64,000 nucleotides of DNA, from NCBI GenBank assembly GCA_027604185.1, contig JADGKB010000077.1, forward strand, positions 1 to 64,000. The letters are read 5' to 3'. The notes under the pieces were generated by a model. That model did not search any database, had not been told where the DNA came from, and was given only the letters and a program-made list of their open reading frames with translations. Positions 43,919-53,300 of this stretch are shown piece after piece. This DNA is from Boothiomyces macroporosus. Lineage: Eukaryota > Chytridiomycota > Chytridiomycetes > Rhizophydiales > Terramycetaceae. A program made the position numbers and the translations under genes. Within the stretch, counting starts at the first letter, position 1, and the number at the start of each line of letters is the position of its first letter.

Positions 43919-44332
43919 TCATATGACTTTCTTGGTAACAATGTCAATTAATGTATAGTACAAAGCAAAAGATATTAAATAACATATACTTACTCCTTGG
44001 GGTAGCATCAAGTAAACTTTAAGTGCCACTAGAAGCATCAAATCGGTTCCATCTTCCAAATATGACTGACAAACAGATGCCAATCCGAGTAATACCACTC
44101 CAACTAGAAAGAAAAATACAAGTAGCTATGTTTGGTAGTATTTCTGTGTTACAAAAGTCTTTTGCCAGTTGGTGGATTTCATTAGTGATACTCTGTATAC
44201 CCATGTGACATGAACAGGAAGCTGCCCCATAAAAGCAGACATTAAAGCAGATATAAATAACGCTCCCACATCTATACCATTTCGCAATAAAACTCGAGGA
44301 CTCTGCGGTTGCAACGAGAATTTGAACAGTAC
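43919..44332 (-). pseudogene. Truncated inverted copy of the neighbouring seven-TM gene
   Basis: In one minus-strand frame this region encodes segments that align with the C-terminal half of the adjacent plus-strand seven-TM protein: GVSICYLISFALYYTLIDIV with KK against GVTIENFISIKLYFTLVDIF with AKK, and QKTFVTQKYYQT against the EKSFIRGRFRTV region. It lacks the first four TM segments, has no good start, and has an in-frame TAG at 44126-44128. It is head-to-head with the intact copy, whose ATG is at 44379. Best read as a degenerate partial inverted duplicate; a short expressed protein is possible but unlikely. Confidence 0.7.
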
Positions 44333-44378
44333 CTATATCGAAAGGAAAAATGACGTGTCAATATTTCTTTTTGTAACT

Positions 44379-45281
44379 ATGATTTTGGATGCATCTTCAG
44401 AGCACTATTTAAACACAGGGCTCATTGTCTTTGGAATTGGTGGGATATTAATGAATCTGTTCAATTTTGCGTATATGATCAATTGCAATTCGTCTAGAAG
44501 ATTTCTTACATGGCACAAAATAGTTGTAGGTTGTCTGTTACTCGGCATCACTTACAATTGTCTCGGAATGGTACTTTTGGTGTATGAAACAGAGACTGTT
44601 CTATGGCTATTGAACGTTAACACTTGGTTTGTTTCGTTATTTGGAATTCATACTGTATTAGAAATTGTCAAAATATACAATCCAATTTTCGAAATATTAT
44701 CAAACAGAAACGTTTATATTATGAAAATCACTATTACAGTACTGATGTTTGTCTTTTCTGGAGGTTTCTATTTGCTAAAAGTAGCGCGTCTTGTAAAGTC
44801 CTTGTTATTTTTCAGCGCAACGGATCCAACTTTCTATGGGTATTGGTTTCGGATTGGCACAGGAATATGGTCTATAATTCAAACTGCATTGTATGGAAGC
44901 ACATTATACATGATGTCTCTGGGAATCTACAGATGGGCGAAATCAAAAGCCAATAATGCTGAAAAATCATTTATTAGGGGTAGGTTTCGGACAGTAATAA
45001 TCTTATTGATTCTCTTTATGATCAATTTAGCATACTTTGCATTCCTTGTTATTTATGCTGGATCTGTAAACACATCCGATCAAGGTACGCAATTCCTATT
45101 TGCGAAATTTCTTGTGATTCTTTTTCAAGGAGTTACAATTGAAAACTTTATTTCCATCAAATTGTATTTTACATTGGTAGATATTTTTGCCAAAAAGGAA
45201 AACACTAGTATAACAAGCAAGCAAGCGCAACGCGTTAGTGTTGCTTCACACCGCTCAAAAACCGTCAAAGAAGGTCAATAA
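44379..45281 (+). CDS. Seven-TM membrane protein, unknown family (receptor-like)
   Basis: Single-exon, 300 residues from the first in-frame ATG. Seven hydrophobic segments are evident: GLIVFGIGGILMNLFNFAYM, KIVVGCLLLGITYNCLGMVL, NVNTWFVSLFGIHTVLEIV, ITVLMFVFSGGFYLLKVA, IWSIIQTALYGSTLYMMSLG, TVIILLILFMINLAYFAFL and FAKFLVILFQGVTIENFISI. The C-terminal tail is Ser/Lys-rich (RVSVASHRSKTVKEGQ), like a phosphorylated receptor tail. No known GPCR signature is recognised. A broken copy lies immediately upstream on the other strand. Confidence 0.65.
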   Translation: MILDASSEHYLNTGLIVFGIGGILMNLFNFAYMINCNSSRRFLTWHKIVVGCLLLGITYNCLGMVLLVYETETVLWLLNVNTWFVSLFGIHTVLEIVKIYNPIFEILSNRNVYIMKITITVLMFVFSGGFYLLKVARLVKSLLFFSATDPTFYGYWFRIGTGIWSIIQTALYGSTLYMMSLGIYRWAKSKANNAEKSFIRGRFRTVIILLILFMINLAYFAFLVIYAGSVNTSDQGTQFLFAKFLVILFQGVTIENFISIKLYFTLVDIFAKKENTSITSKQAQRVSVASHRSKTVKEGQ

Positions 45282-45548
45282 AAACCCTTTGGAAGATTGT
45301 TACATTTAAAATTAAGCATGTTGCCTGACATGCTGTTTCGATCCTTCTTTTTACCATTATTTTGTGGTGACGTGTACCCAAATAGTTTTTGAACAATACC
45401 TTTGTGCGTGATTGATTATGCCAACTGTGGATGTCGGCTGCTTGTTATCGGGAATATCTGTATGAAGGAATAATATGCTAAGCTACAAACTTTTCTTGGA
45501 ATCTGCCCCTGCATCAAGTCATATCAAGATAGATTTGAAAGAATCAGT

Positions 45549-46445
45549 TTATTGATCTGGTTTGATTGGAAACTTGATTTCAAAATCATTTGGTCGTCCC
45601 TGATTCCTTAACATATCCTTGTAGTAATTCTTTATATCTCCTTTGGAGCCGGCAGGAAAGTGCACACTTATAGGATTGGCATCGTAATGTAGGCAGTTTG
45701 GATAAGTGTGAATCCCATCATGTGAGGAAATCATTGCATACTCTTTCCAAGGTTGAATAGTAACAAAATTTTCTAGTGCTTCCTGTTCAGGATTGAAATT
45801 CTTTCCAAAGGTTGCAAATGATGCTTTCCAAGCATTTAAAAAATCATATCCTTGGGCTGAATTCCTTACTGCGAAAAATCCGCTTCTTACGGTACCACTT
45901 ACTCCTTTATTTCCCAGACATTCTGTAACCAAAGCAATATGTTGATTTGGAGTAGCTTTTGATAACCAATTATCGTATAATGAGCTATTGCTGAAAAATA
46001 GCACATCAATATCGGTCCAAACCACCCATTCGTATCCTTTATCAAGGTAGTGCTTCATTACATCCATCTTCCCCCAATAGGCAGCTTGTTTATCAGTGTC
46101 TACCAAGTGATTATTTCTAAAAAAGAACGCGAAACCGTTATGATGGCAGTAGTCAGCAATGTTGGACATTGTGTATTGTGAAAAGTCGGTGTATAGACTA
46201 TCTTCGAAATGTACCCGATGTTCCTTGTTTGTTTGCGGCGCATAGAACGTAACAATAGCAATATCACTAGGAGTTATCCGTTTTGGTATTTCTACAACTT
46301 GAACCACTTTTTCGACCACTTTTTCAACAACAGGTTTCGTAACAACTACTGTCTCTGGTTCTTTGTGCGATGTGTACAAGTATAGAATAATTAAAATTAG
46401 GAATAGATAGGGGCCATAGAGCGATATAATAGTTTTGCCTTTCAT
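45549..46445 (-). CDS. GT34-like galactosyl/mannosyltransferase
   Basis: Single-exon 298-residue type II membrane enzyme with a TM helix at residues 9-25 (LYGPYLFLILIILYLYTS) and a short valine/glutamate stem (repeats of VVEKVV). The core YWGKMDVMKHYLDKGYEWVV followed by WTDIDVLFFSNSS has the DXD metal site and layout of the Gma12/Mnn10 family. RSGFFAVRNSAQGYDFLN and a C-terminal HFPAGSKGD resemble its substrate loop. Golgi glycan extension is the likely role. A GT77-like assignment is the main alternative. Confidence 0.65.
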   Translation of the reverse strand: MKGKTIISLYGPYLFLILIILYLYTSHKEPETVVVTKPVVEKVVEKVVQVVEIPKRITPSDIAIVTFYAPQTNKEHRVHFEDSLYTDFSQYTMSNIADYCHHNGFAFFFRNNHLVDTDKQAAYWGKMDVMKHYLDKGYEWVVWTDIDVLFFSNSSLYDNWLSKATPNQHIALVTECLGNKGVSGTVRSGFFAVRNSAQGYDFLNAWKASFATFGKNFNPEQEALENFVTIQPWKEYAMISSHDGIHTYPNCLHYDANPISVHFPAGSKGDIKNYYKDMLRNQGRPNDFEIKFPIKPDQ

Positions 46446-46524
46446 GCGATCTGCCAGCTTTTACGCGTTAATAAACAATGCACGACAAAATGAAAAAAAT
46501 TCACAGATCAATATATTAAAATAT

Positions 46525-47499
46525 TCATCTCCGTGGAAATATATAATCGGAATGTAAAGAGAGGCCATTCCGATCAATGAATTCTACGTACAACTGGGAG
46601 CCAGTAACTTCAACACTGACAAATCCATTTGTGCTGCCCTGACCCCAAACATCATAGCTTCCCGGTGTATTTATGGTGCATAATCCTTCAGATTGACCAC
46701 CAGCGCCAGATTGAATGAATAGCGTGTTTCCTTTCTTTGCTGATTTGAGGGTATGTTTATGGCCATAAATGTAAGCGCTGGCATCATTCTGCTCTATAAT
46801 TCTCAGCAGCTCCTGCATATATACCCCACTATCTTCATCATTGCAAGTAACCAAATGGTGGTGACCAAGCACTACAACGTATTCATAGTCTTTCATTAAA
46901 TCAAACTGAACTTGAATCCATTCAAGCTGCTTTAGATGCGTTCCTTTCTCAACACTCCATCCTTTCCTAGCAAAATCATCACTCAGTTGACCAAAGTAAC
47001 CATAAAACAAGAGATCAGTATCAATGAAAATGAATCCAATCGTAAACGAGTCGTATTCAAATGATTTCGTGTAAAAATAGTCTGGCATGTACCATTGCGG
47101 ATGAAGCACACTGAATTCCAATTGTGCATCTTCATTTCCATACCAATCTAAATAAAACTAGATCTACCATGGTTGCCTAGAATACAATACCATTGAAGAT
47201 CCCGTGTTCGACCGGTAAATGAATCAAACCAGAGTACTTTCCATTTCGGGTCGTCGACTGAAGCAACACTAGGTTAATTACAAGTACCCTTCATTGTAAA
47301 AGTTATCCCCCAAAGCAATAACAAAATCCGAGTCAGTTTGTTCGGCTTTGATGTCCATTTGATGGGCAACCATTCTTAGATACGGCAGGTTGTAGTCTGC
47401 TCCCCAATCCCCAATAGCTAAAAATGAAAGCTTGCTGGTCTCCAATACCTGCTGAACTCTTGATCCTACAGCCAACGTAAACAAACTCAGAATTCTCAT
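46525..47499 (-). CDS. Secreted tartrate-resistant (purple) acid phosphatase-like metallophosphatase
   Basis: Exons 47288-47499, 47168-47268 and 46525-47147; introns 19 and 20 nt; 311 residues. A signal peptide (MRILSLFTLAVG) is followed by the five metallophosphatase motifs: FLAIGDWGAD, VIALGDNFYNEGV, ILGNHDWYG (restored by splicing), VVLGHHHLVT and YIYGHKHTL. The size and order match animal ACP5-type enzymes rather than large plant or fungal purple phosphatases. Likely scavenges phosphate from esters outside the cell or in the vacuole. Confidence 0.87.
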
Positions 47500-47583
47500 T
47501 ATCGGAAAAGAACGTGTGTGCGGAACGTGTCTATAAGCAACTGCTATACATCTCCAAAATCAAATCCATTATATTTATTGATA

Positions 47584-48279
47584 TCACAATTTTTCAAGAA
47601 TCACTTTGCCAATTTTGGAGGCTAAATCTCCCACTTGGCCAATTTCCTTTCCATCTCGAAGGACTTTTTCGTCCTTCATCAATAGATCGACTTTAACTAC
47701 CCTTCCTTTGATTAGCTTATTGTTACCAGCATTGATGAGATTGTCAACAACTTCTTCTTGATCTACTTCTTGTTCCTGATCTTGTTCCATATCAGAATCA
47801 TAGTCGGACACTGTATCAATCGACTCTTGATAATCTTCATCTTCTTCATCACTGGCCAGCACCTGTTCAACAAACTTGATCTTGTTCATGGTCTCCGTAA
47901 CACTTTCCATTTCCTTATCCATTGGCTCTTCTTCTTCCAAATCGTCTAAATCGTCTTCGTCTTCAGTCAACTCTTCTTCCGACTCTACATATTCTTGATC
48001 ATCCTCATCATCAAAATCCATTTCCTCAAACCTTCGGCGGAATCCATGTGTTGCTTGTGAGTCGATCAACACCTCCGCAACCTTATTAATCGTTGATTAC
48101 TTCTTCTTTTGGGATTTCCTGCTCTTCTTCAGAGTCGTCCTCAGTTAGAACTTCTTCGTCTTCAGCGAAATCAGAGTCTTCTTCGTCTTCACTCTACGGT
48201 TAATGATAATTACGGGAAATAACTGTTCAAGTACTTTTTTAGGTTCTTGAACGCTGTCTGGGAGATTATGACTCAACAT
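47584..48279 (-). CDS. Acidic protein of unknown function, paralogue A
   Basis: Exons 48214-48279, 48101-48193 and 47584-48081; introns 20 and 19 nt; 218 residues. Most of the chain is Asp/Glu-rich (SEDEEDSDFAEDEEVLTEDD and later stretches); only the C-terminal 60 residues look ordered: NKLIKGRVVKVDLLMKDEKV and VGDLASKIGKVILEKL. The overall design resembles histone chaperones or ribosome-assembly acidic proteins but no family is recognised. Paralogue B at 49087-49717 has the same three-exon phase-0 layout. Confidence 0.6.
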
Positions 48280-49086
48280 TTCGGACAAGATTTTTTGGGG
48301 TGAGTACAAATAGGCTGCAGTTTTTCATCATTGCAGATTGAAATCAATCTTGTTTAATTGCTGTTACAAATCATCTTGCGGAAGGATATTGCGTTATAAG
48401 CTACAAGTTTGAGTGGAGTTCTAGAACATAATAAATGCCCCTGTAATAAGGTATTTTAAGCAGCAAGGAGAAACCAGAATATCTGAAATGGTTGCTGGGA
48501 ATTTAATTTGATATGCCTTTCAGTTGAGGACATTTGTAAGTATTGCCAATGTAGAGCAGAGATCGGTTTCAGCATGTGATGTGAATAAGAAGGGTTGTGG
48601 TTGCGCAAATAGCAGACACTGATCAAACCAGCTCTATGGAGAAAAGTATGCTAATTGACCGTATTTTACCGAAATTGAAATAATAAACCGCCCAATATTA
48701 CAGAGAATCTTGATGAAATATTGTTCGCGGTTGAATCTGTCCCAGCCAAGAGAGTGGATAGGTTGAATTGCCTAATAGCCTTGCGTTGGAAGAGAATATT
48801 TCATTTTAAAGGATCCAAGTTCGATCAATAAAGGTATTCTAGATTTCAGATTGGAATCTTCAGTTCAAGTAAGATGGTGGTTTACAATTCGTTATTTTTC
48901 CTGTTTTCAAGAAAACAAGAAAACTCAAAAATTCGGGACAAATTCGGTATTTTTTTTACCGAATTACCGGATCGGGGTCCAGAAAATTGGTTCTGCAAAA
49001 AGCATTACTGCTACAAAAACTCCAATAGAGTGTAAAACAAATACTGATCAAATACAAAACACATCAATTTTATTAAGACTTGGTGG
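48280..49086. other. Intergenic region between acidic paralogues, with a small hairpin
   Basis: An 807-bp gap, one of the longest in the window. No convincing gene on either strand; a plus-strand frame at 48851-49177 is antisense to paralogue B and looks fortuitous. A perfect 9-bp inverted repeat (aattcggta ... taccgaatt) with a 7-T loop lies at 48941-48965 and could form a hairpin. It may hold the extended promoter of paralogue A and 3' sequences of B. Confidence 0.4.
48941..48965. repeat. Inverted repeat, 9-bp arms with 7-T loop
   Basis: Arms aattcggta (48941-48949) and taccgaatt (48957-48965) are perfect complements around seven T residues. Downstream of paralogue B on the minus strand, it could aid 3'-end formation, or be chance. 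Confidence 0.5.
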
Positions 49087-49717
49087 TCATTCGAGTTTCT
49101 CAATGGCAACATTGGTAATTTGGGCAGTCAAGTCAACCAACTCGACATCTTGCTTTAATATATTTTCATTGACTTGAACTTTGATTTCAAGAATATTTCC
49201 TATTATCAGAGTGCTTTTACCTTTTTGAACCGTTTCTTCAGTGTCCATTTCACCTTCTGAAGAGTCAGGTGAGTCAACATATTCATCATCATCGTCATCG
49301 CTCTCAAACTTTGTTTCAAAAAAGCTCTCCTTCAGATTCGGATTCTTTTGGGTTTCGATAAAGTTTTCTTCATGATCTTCTTCGCCTTCTGTCATTTCAG
49401 CCTCTTCTTCTTCATACCCTTCAGGATACTTTAAGCCAGTGCAGTGCTTGGTCCATCCAAATTTCTTTTGGTCTGCACGAAGCGCATCCAACTATTTTAA
49501 ACTTGGTAAATACCTCTTTTTTAGAGATTTGGTTACTGGAATGGACTCTATCTTCATCATCAGAGGAAGAATCGTCAGAGTCTTCCATTTCAGCATCAAA
49601 ATCAGAGTCATCGTCATCGCTCTATTGTTAACTTGGGATTACGATAACCACCTGCTCGGTAGCCTTGGATAAGAATGACTTTTCATCCAAAATTTCAAGA
49701 TCGCTATCAAAAGGCAT
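49087..49717 (-). CDS. Acidic protein of unknown function, paralogue B
   Basis: Exons 49643-49717, 49514-49621 and 49087-49491; introns 21 and 22 nt; 195 residues. Begins MPFDSDLEILDEKSFLSKAT, then an acidic Ser/Asp block (SDDDDSDFDAEMEDSDDSSS), a short conserved-looking patch KKFGWTKHCTGLKYPEGYEE, further acidic stretches and an ordered C-terminus (STLIIGNILEIKVQVNENIL, LVDLTAQITNVAIEKLE) comparable with the end of paralogue A. Intron positions also correspond, so the two are probably an old tandem duplication. No function can be assigned. Confidence 0.6.
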
Positions 49718-49872
49718 TTTTGTTTTGTAAAAGAAAAGTAGACAAGTTCCTGCTTAAATACCGAGTGGCGCAGCACCAACTTTCGGGACAATTACCAAAA
49801 AAATTCAGTAAAAGAATGACTTACAGTCGAATTTGATTGCATTCTGGAAAAGAAATTGGTATCAAGTTTATT

Positions 49873-50671
49873 CTAAAAAGGCGAAATGGCACTGTTTGCA
49901 TTAGAAAAGTTATAGTTGGAAGGGATGATTGATACATCGATATAGGTCCAAGATTCAGAGGCAAGCACCTCAAAATAATTCAATAGAAATTGGGACATTG
50001 ATATTGATCCAGAAATTAGTACCTTTTTCTCCTCAAATACACTTCCCAATAGCCCGCAGTCTCCATTAATTGAATAGAAAAGTCTTTGTAGTTTGGAATA
50101 GTATGGATGGAGAGCTTTTCCGGATATACTTGTTTGGTATATTCTACAACTATATGTTCGAATTCAGTTGGTCATAATCCTTCTTCAGGACAATAAAATA
50201 GAATTATTTCAGGGCTATTAGTGTTATCGGGCAAACAAGAATTGGGAATAATTCCTCGCTCACCAGTATTTACATTTTCTCCAACAAAATACCCATTGAA
50301 CATATGCTTAACGATCCTAATACGGTCCTGCTTATTTACCGCAATACAGTCAAACTGGTCAATTTTTTCAAGTGCCTAGTTTAATACAATTTTACAGTAA
50401 ATTCAACATCTATAGGATAGAGAAAGAAATTCAACAGATCTACCAGTAAGTGATATCCGTTTTGGTTTGCTAAAAGAAAAATCTTTTTGCAATTCGAATT
50501 CCACTTTATAGAATCGGACCTATTTAACCCGCCATAATCAACATCTAAACACTGAACAGATCCACAAGTAACATACCTATTTCGGTGGATGGTACAGTTG
50601 CTACATGGATATAGTGTACACCGTTGTACAGACAATACCTTTCCGCTAATGACAGTCAAAACCCAAAGCAT
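49873..50671 (-). pseudogene. Broken gene for a secreted Cys-rich protein with an SH3-like domain
   Basis: Exon 1 (50396-50671) starts with a signal-like MLWVLTVISGKVLSVQ and a cysteine-rich region (CTLYPCSNC, YVTCGSVQC). A 20-nt intron (50376-50395) leads to an SH3-like segment: DCIAVNKQDRIRIV, YFVGENVNTGERGIIPNSC. The same frame then hits a TGA after CPEEGL but continues as sensible protein (PTEFEHIVVEYTKQVYPEKL), and a second break, equivalent to one missing base in an A-run after YLRRK, is needed to reach LISGSISMSQFLLNYFEVLA. Two disruptions suggest a decaying gene; stop read-through plus a sequencing error is the alternative. Confidence 0.6.
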
Positions 50672-50792
50672 TTCATTTTGAAAAGAAAACCGCTCACGAA
50701 TTTGCTGCGACCAGTGAGTACAAAATTCATGCAGATGAACGCAAGTATCCACTTTTCAATGCCCGAAAAGCCGTCGGGTTAAAATAATATAA

Positions 50793-51707
50793 ATGCACAG
50801 ATTGACCAGTAATTTTTCCATGTCTAAAACAATTCTCATTACTGGAAGCACTTCGGGAATAGGAAAAGCACTTGCGATTTATTTGGCAAAGCAAAATCAT
50901 CACGTACTAGTCTGTTCTAGATCTATTGAAAAAGTAAACCAGGTCGTTCAGGAAATCAAATCTTTGAATGGGAGTGCCGAAGGATTTCAACTGGATCTGA
51001 TTGACTTGGAAAGTGTAAAACGGTTTTGTGACTCGCTTTCCGTAAAGATTGATGTAGTTGTGTTGAATGCCGGAATAACCACCAGAGAGTTGGAATTTTC
51101 TCCTCAAGGCATTGAAGCGACATTTGCAACGAATCATCTTGGCCATTTTTATTTGACCGAGCGACTTCTTTTAAACAATGACTTAGAAAGGGTGATTGTA
51201 GTATCGTCTGGCACACATGATCCAAAATCTGGCTCTGGTGTTGATCCACCAGTGTTTGATTTGGAAAGATGGGCCACACCAAAAGAACACTATGGGTCTT
51301 CTGTATACTCTTCAACAAAGCTAGCGAATGTGCTCTTTGGCTACAATTTGGCTGAAAGGAGACCTGATGTAGTCGTTACTAGTTACGATCCGGGATTCAT
51401 TGGCGACACTGGTTTATTGCGCGATCTTGGAATGCTCCAACCAGTTCTTAAAGTCGTCATTGAAACCACGCTTGCTGTTACGAGTTGGTGGAAAGGAGTC
51501 AGAAACCAGACTTCTACTTTAGACCGCACAATACCGTTCTTGGCAAAGCTCACTGTTGACCCGCAGTACTCCAAAACTGCAAAATACTATTCAATTGATG
51601 TGGAGCTCAAGTCCTCTGATATATCTTACGAAAAGGAAAAGCAGCGAGCGCTCTATGATTTCTCGTTAAAACTATTACATGAAAAAGGTTTTGAAATAAC
51701 CAAATAA
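50793..51707 (+). CDS. Short-chain dehydrogenase/reductase (light-dependent POR/RDH-like group)
   Basis: Single-exon; 304 residues from the ATG at 50793, or 295 from the ATG at 50820 (MSKTILITGS). Cofactor site TGSTSGIGKALAIYLA; CSRSIEKVNQVVQEIKSL suggests NADP preference via the Ser-Arg pair. Further motifs are VVLNAGITTRELEFSP, ATNHLGHFYLTERLL, VIVVSSGTHDP, and the catalytic YSSTKLANVLFGYNL. PGFIGDTGL follows. Closest in layout to retinol-dehydrogenase/POR-like SDRs that act on lipids. No intron, unlike most neighbours. Confidence 0.83.
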   Translation: MHRLTSNFSMSKTILITGSTSGIGKALAIYLAKQNHHVLVCSRSIEKVNQVVQEIKSLNGSAEGFQLDLIDLESVKRFCDSLSVKIDVVVLNAGITTRELEFSPQGIEATFATNHLGHFYLTERLLLNNDLERVIVVSSGTHDPKSGSGVDPPVFDLERWATPKEHYGSSVYSSTKLANVLFGYNLAERRPDVVVTSYDPGFIGDTGLLRDLGMLQPVLKVVIETTLAVTSWWKGVRNQTSTLDRTIPFLAKLTVDPQYSKTAKYYSIDVELKSSDISYEKEKQRALYDFSLKLLHEKGFEITK

Positions 51708-51858
51708 ATATGCTTTATGCTGATATAGATGACATTAACGGAAATTACACCAGTTTCATTTGCTCAAGTTTACCGCGATGGCTGGAGGCGTAAATGTGGG
51801 GCGCTCACCAAGGAGGCAACACTAAAACAAATAAATAAATGAAAATCCAGGTTTCCAC

Positions 51859-53296
51859 ATGTCTCTAGATTGTCAAAACTATTATAAAAATATTAGACCG
51901 GTCCTGACAGGGAATCCAACTGTGAAAACAGGGGATTGCTGTAAGGATTCAGGAGTTATCTGTGATGATACTAACACTGGAATTTCTGAACTGTAGCCCA
52001 AATTTAACAATAGGCATTTGCAGCTATCAAAGCTAGCCGGGTCAATTCCGCCTGCGATTGGTAGCTTGACCAATTTGACTTATTTGTACCTGAACAATAA
52101 CACCCTCACTGGAACCATTCCGTCAACAATTGGAAACTTGGTAAAATTAAAGGAATTGTAAGCTTCATTTAAACTAGAACCTTGAATGATAACCAACTGA
52201 CTGGAACACTTCCAACGGAATTGGCAAATTGTAAAGGATTGAATACGCTTACTGCCGCAAGAAATAAGTTGCAAGGACCAATTCCAATTTCAATACAGAA
52301 TATGCAGTACTATGTCAATTTTGATCTCGGGGATTTATCAGTATCAGCTGCAACAACCACAGCTGCAAGTCTTGGTGCTACTTCTGCCACACCAAACTCT
52401 TCCAATTCCTCCAATTCCTCCAATAGTTCAGAAGGTACTGGGTCAAATTCTACTCCCCTTATTATTGGGGTTGTTGCTGCAATTGTAGTTGTAGGGGCTT
52501 TAATATTTGCAGGTATTTTGTACACTAGAAAGGTACTATTAATTGTTAACGGTAGAAATCGAAAACTGAAATAGAAGCCCCAGCAGTGCTGCAATCAAAG
52601 TCCAAAGACCCAATTAGTTTGCCAAGTATAGAGAATGTGGGGAACTTTGCTAGCCTCTCCCGCTCACTATCAAGCAAGAAGCCGCAATCAACAGTGACAA
52701 ATAGCACGATGCATACAAACAACCATGGAGTTGGAAAAGATGGAATGATGCCTCCAATTGGCATGCCTGTTAGTTCTCCGTCTCAACATACGATGATGTC
52801 CTTTGCTCATAGTGATTCAATAGACCAGCTTTCTCTAAAGCCACAATCTAATATTCAACCTCCCTTGTTGCCAAACAACGCTGAAAGTAATGTCCAACCT
52901 CCAACTATAGCAAATATGACAGGAGTGTCTCAACCACCGTTGCTCAATGAAAAAGACTCTCTTAAGGCATCCCAGCCACCAATATTAAATAATCACACCA
53001 GCCAAGTTGGCGAATTGCCAATTATGAATCCAGAAGCACAGCAAACTCATCAACCACCAATTATCCAGAAAACCAAACCAAAAACACGCAGAAAGGTAAA
53101 AGACGACTTGGATTTTGAAGACTCTGACGATGAAGATTTAAAATCAAAATCAGGAACTAGCGCCTTGGCTGATTTCTTTAACGAATCTAGAATACAAAGA
53201 CCTTCCAAAGAATCAACTCCTGTTGGAAGCCAAACAAATATTGGTATAATTAACGAAAGTGAGCGCAATGAATTTATGCCTCCAACTATGAAATAA
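51859..53296 (+). CDS. LRR single-pass membrane protein with proline-rich cytoplasmic tail
   Basis: Exons 51859-51992, 52014-52157, 52178-52532 and 52556-53296; introns 21, 20 and 23 nt; 457 residues. Begins with an LRR-cap-like Cys region (LDCQNYYKNIRPVLTGN, GDCCKDSGVICDD), then plant/fungal-type LRRs: LAGSIPPAIGSLTNLTYLYL, NNTLTGTIPSTIGNLVKL, NDNQLTGTLPTELANCKGL. A Ser/Asn linker precedes a TM helix (GVVAAIVVVGALIFAGIL), and the tail holds repeated QPP elements. No signal peptide is visible at the chosen start, so a first exon may be missing. Possibly a cell-surface or cell-polarity receptor. The stop is 4 bp from that of the convergent debranching enzyme gene. Confidence 0.82.
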
Positions 53297-53300
53297 ATCT

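Noticed and set aside
44101..44127. 27-nt intron in the minus-strand seven-TM remnant
   Set aside because: The intact paralogue has sequence, not a gap, at this place, so an in-frame TAG in a pseudogene is simpler; 27 nt also lies outside the size class.
48851..49177. Plus-strand ORF of 108 residues
   Set aside because: Partly antisense to acidic paralogue B, with no domain and odd composition.
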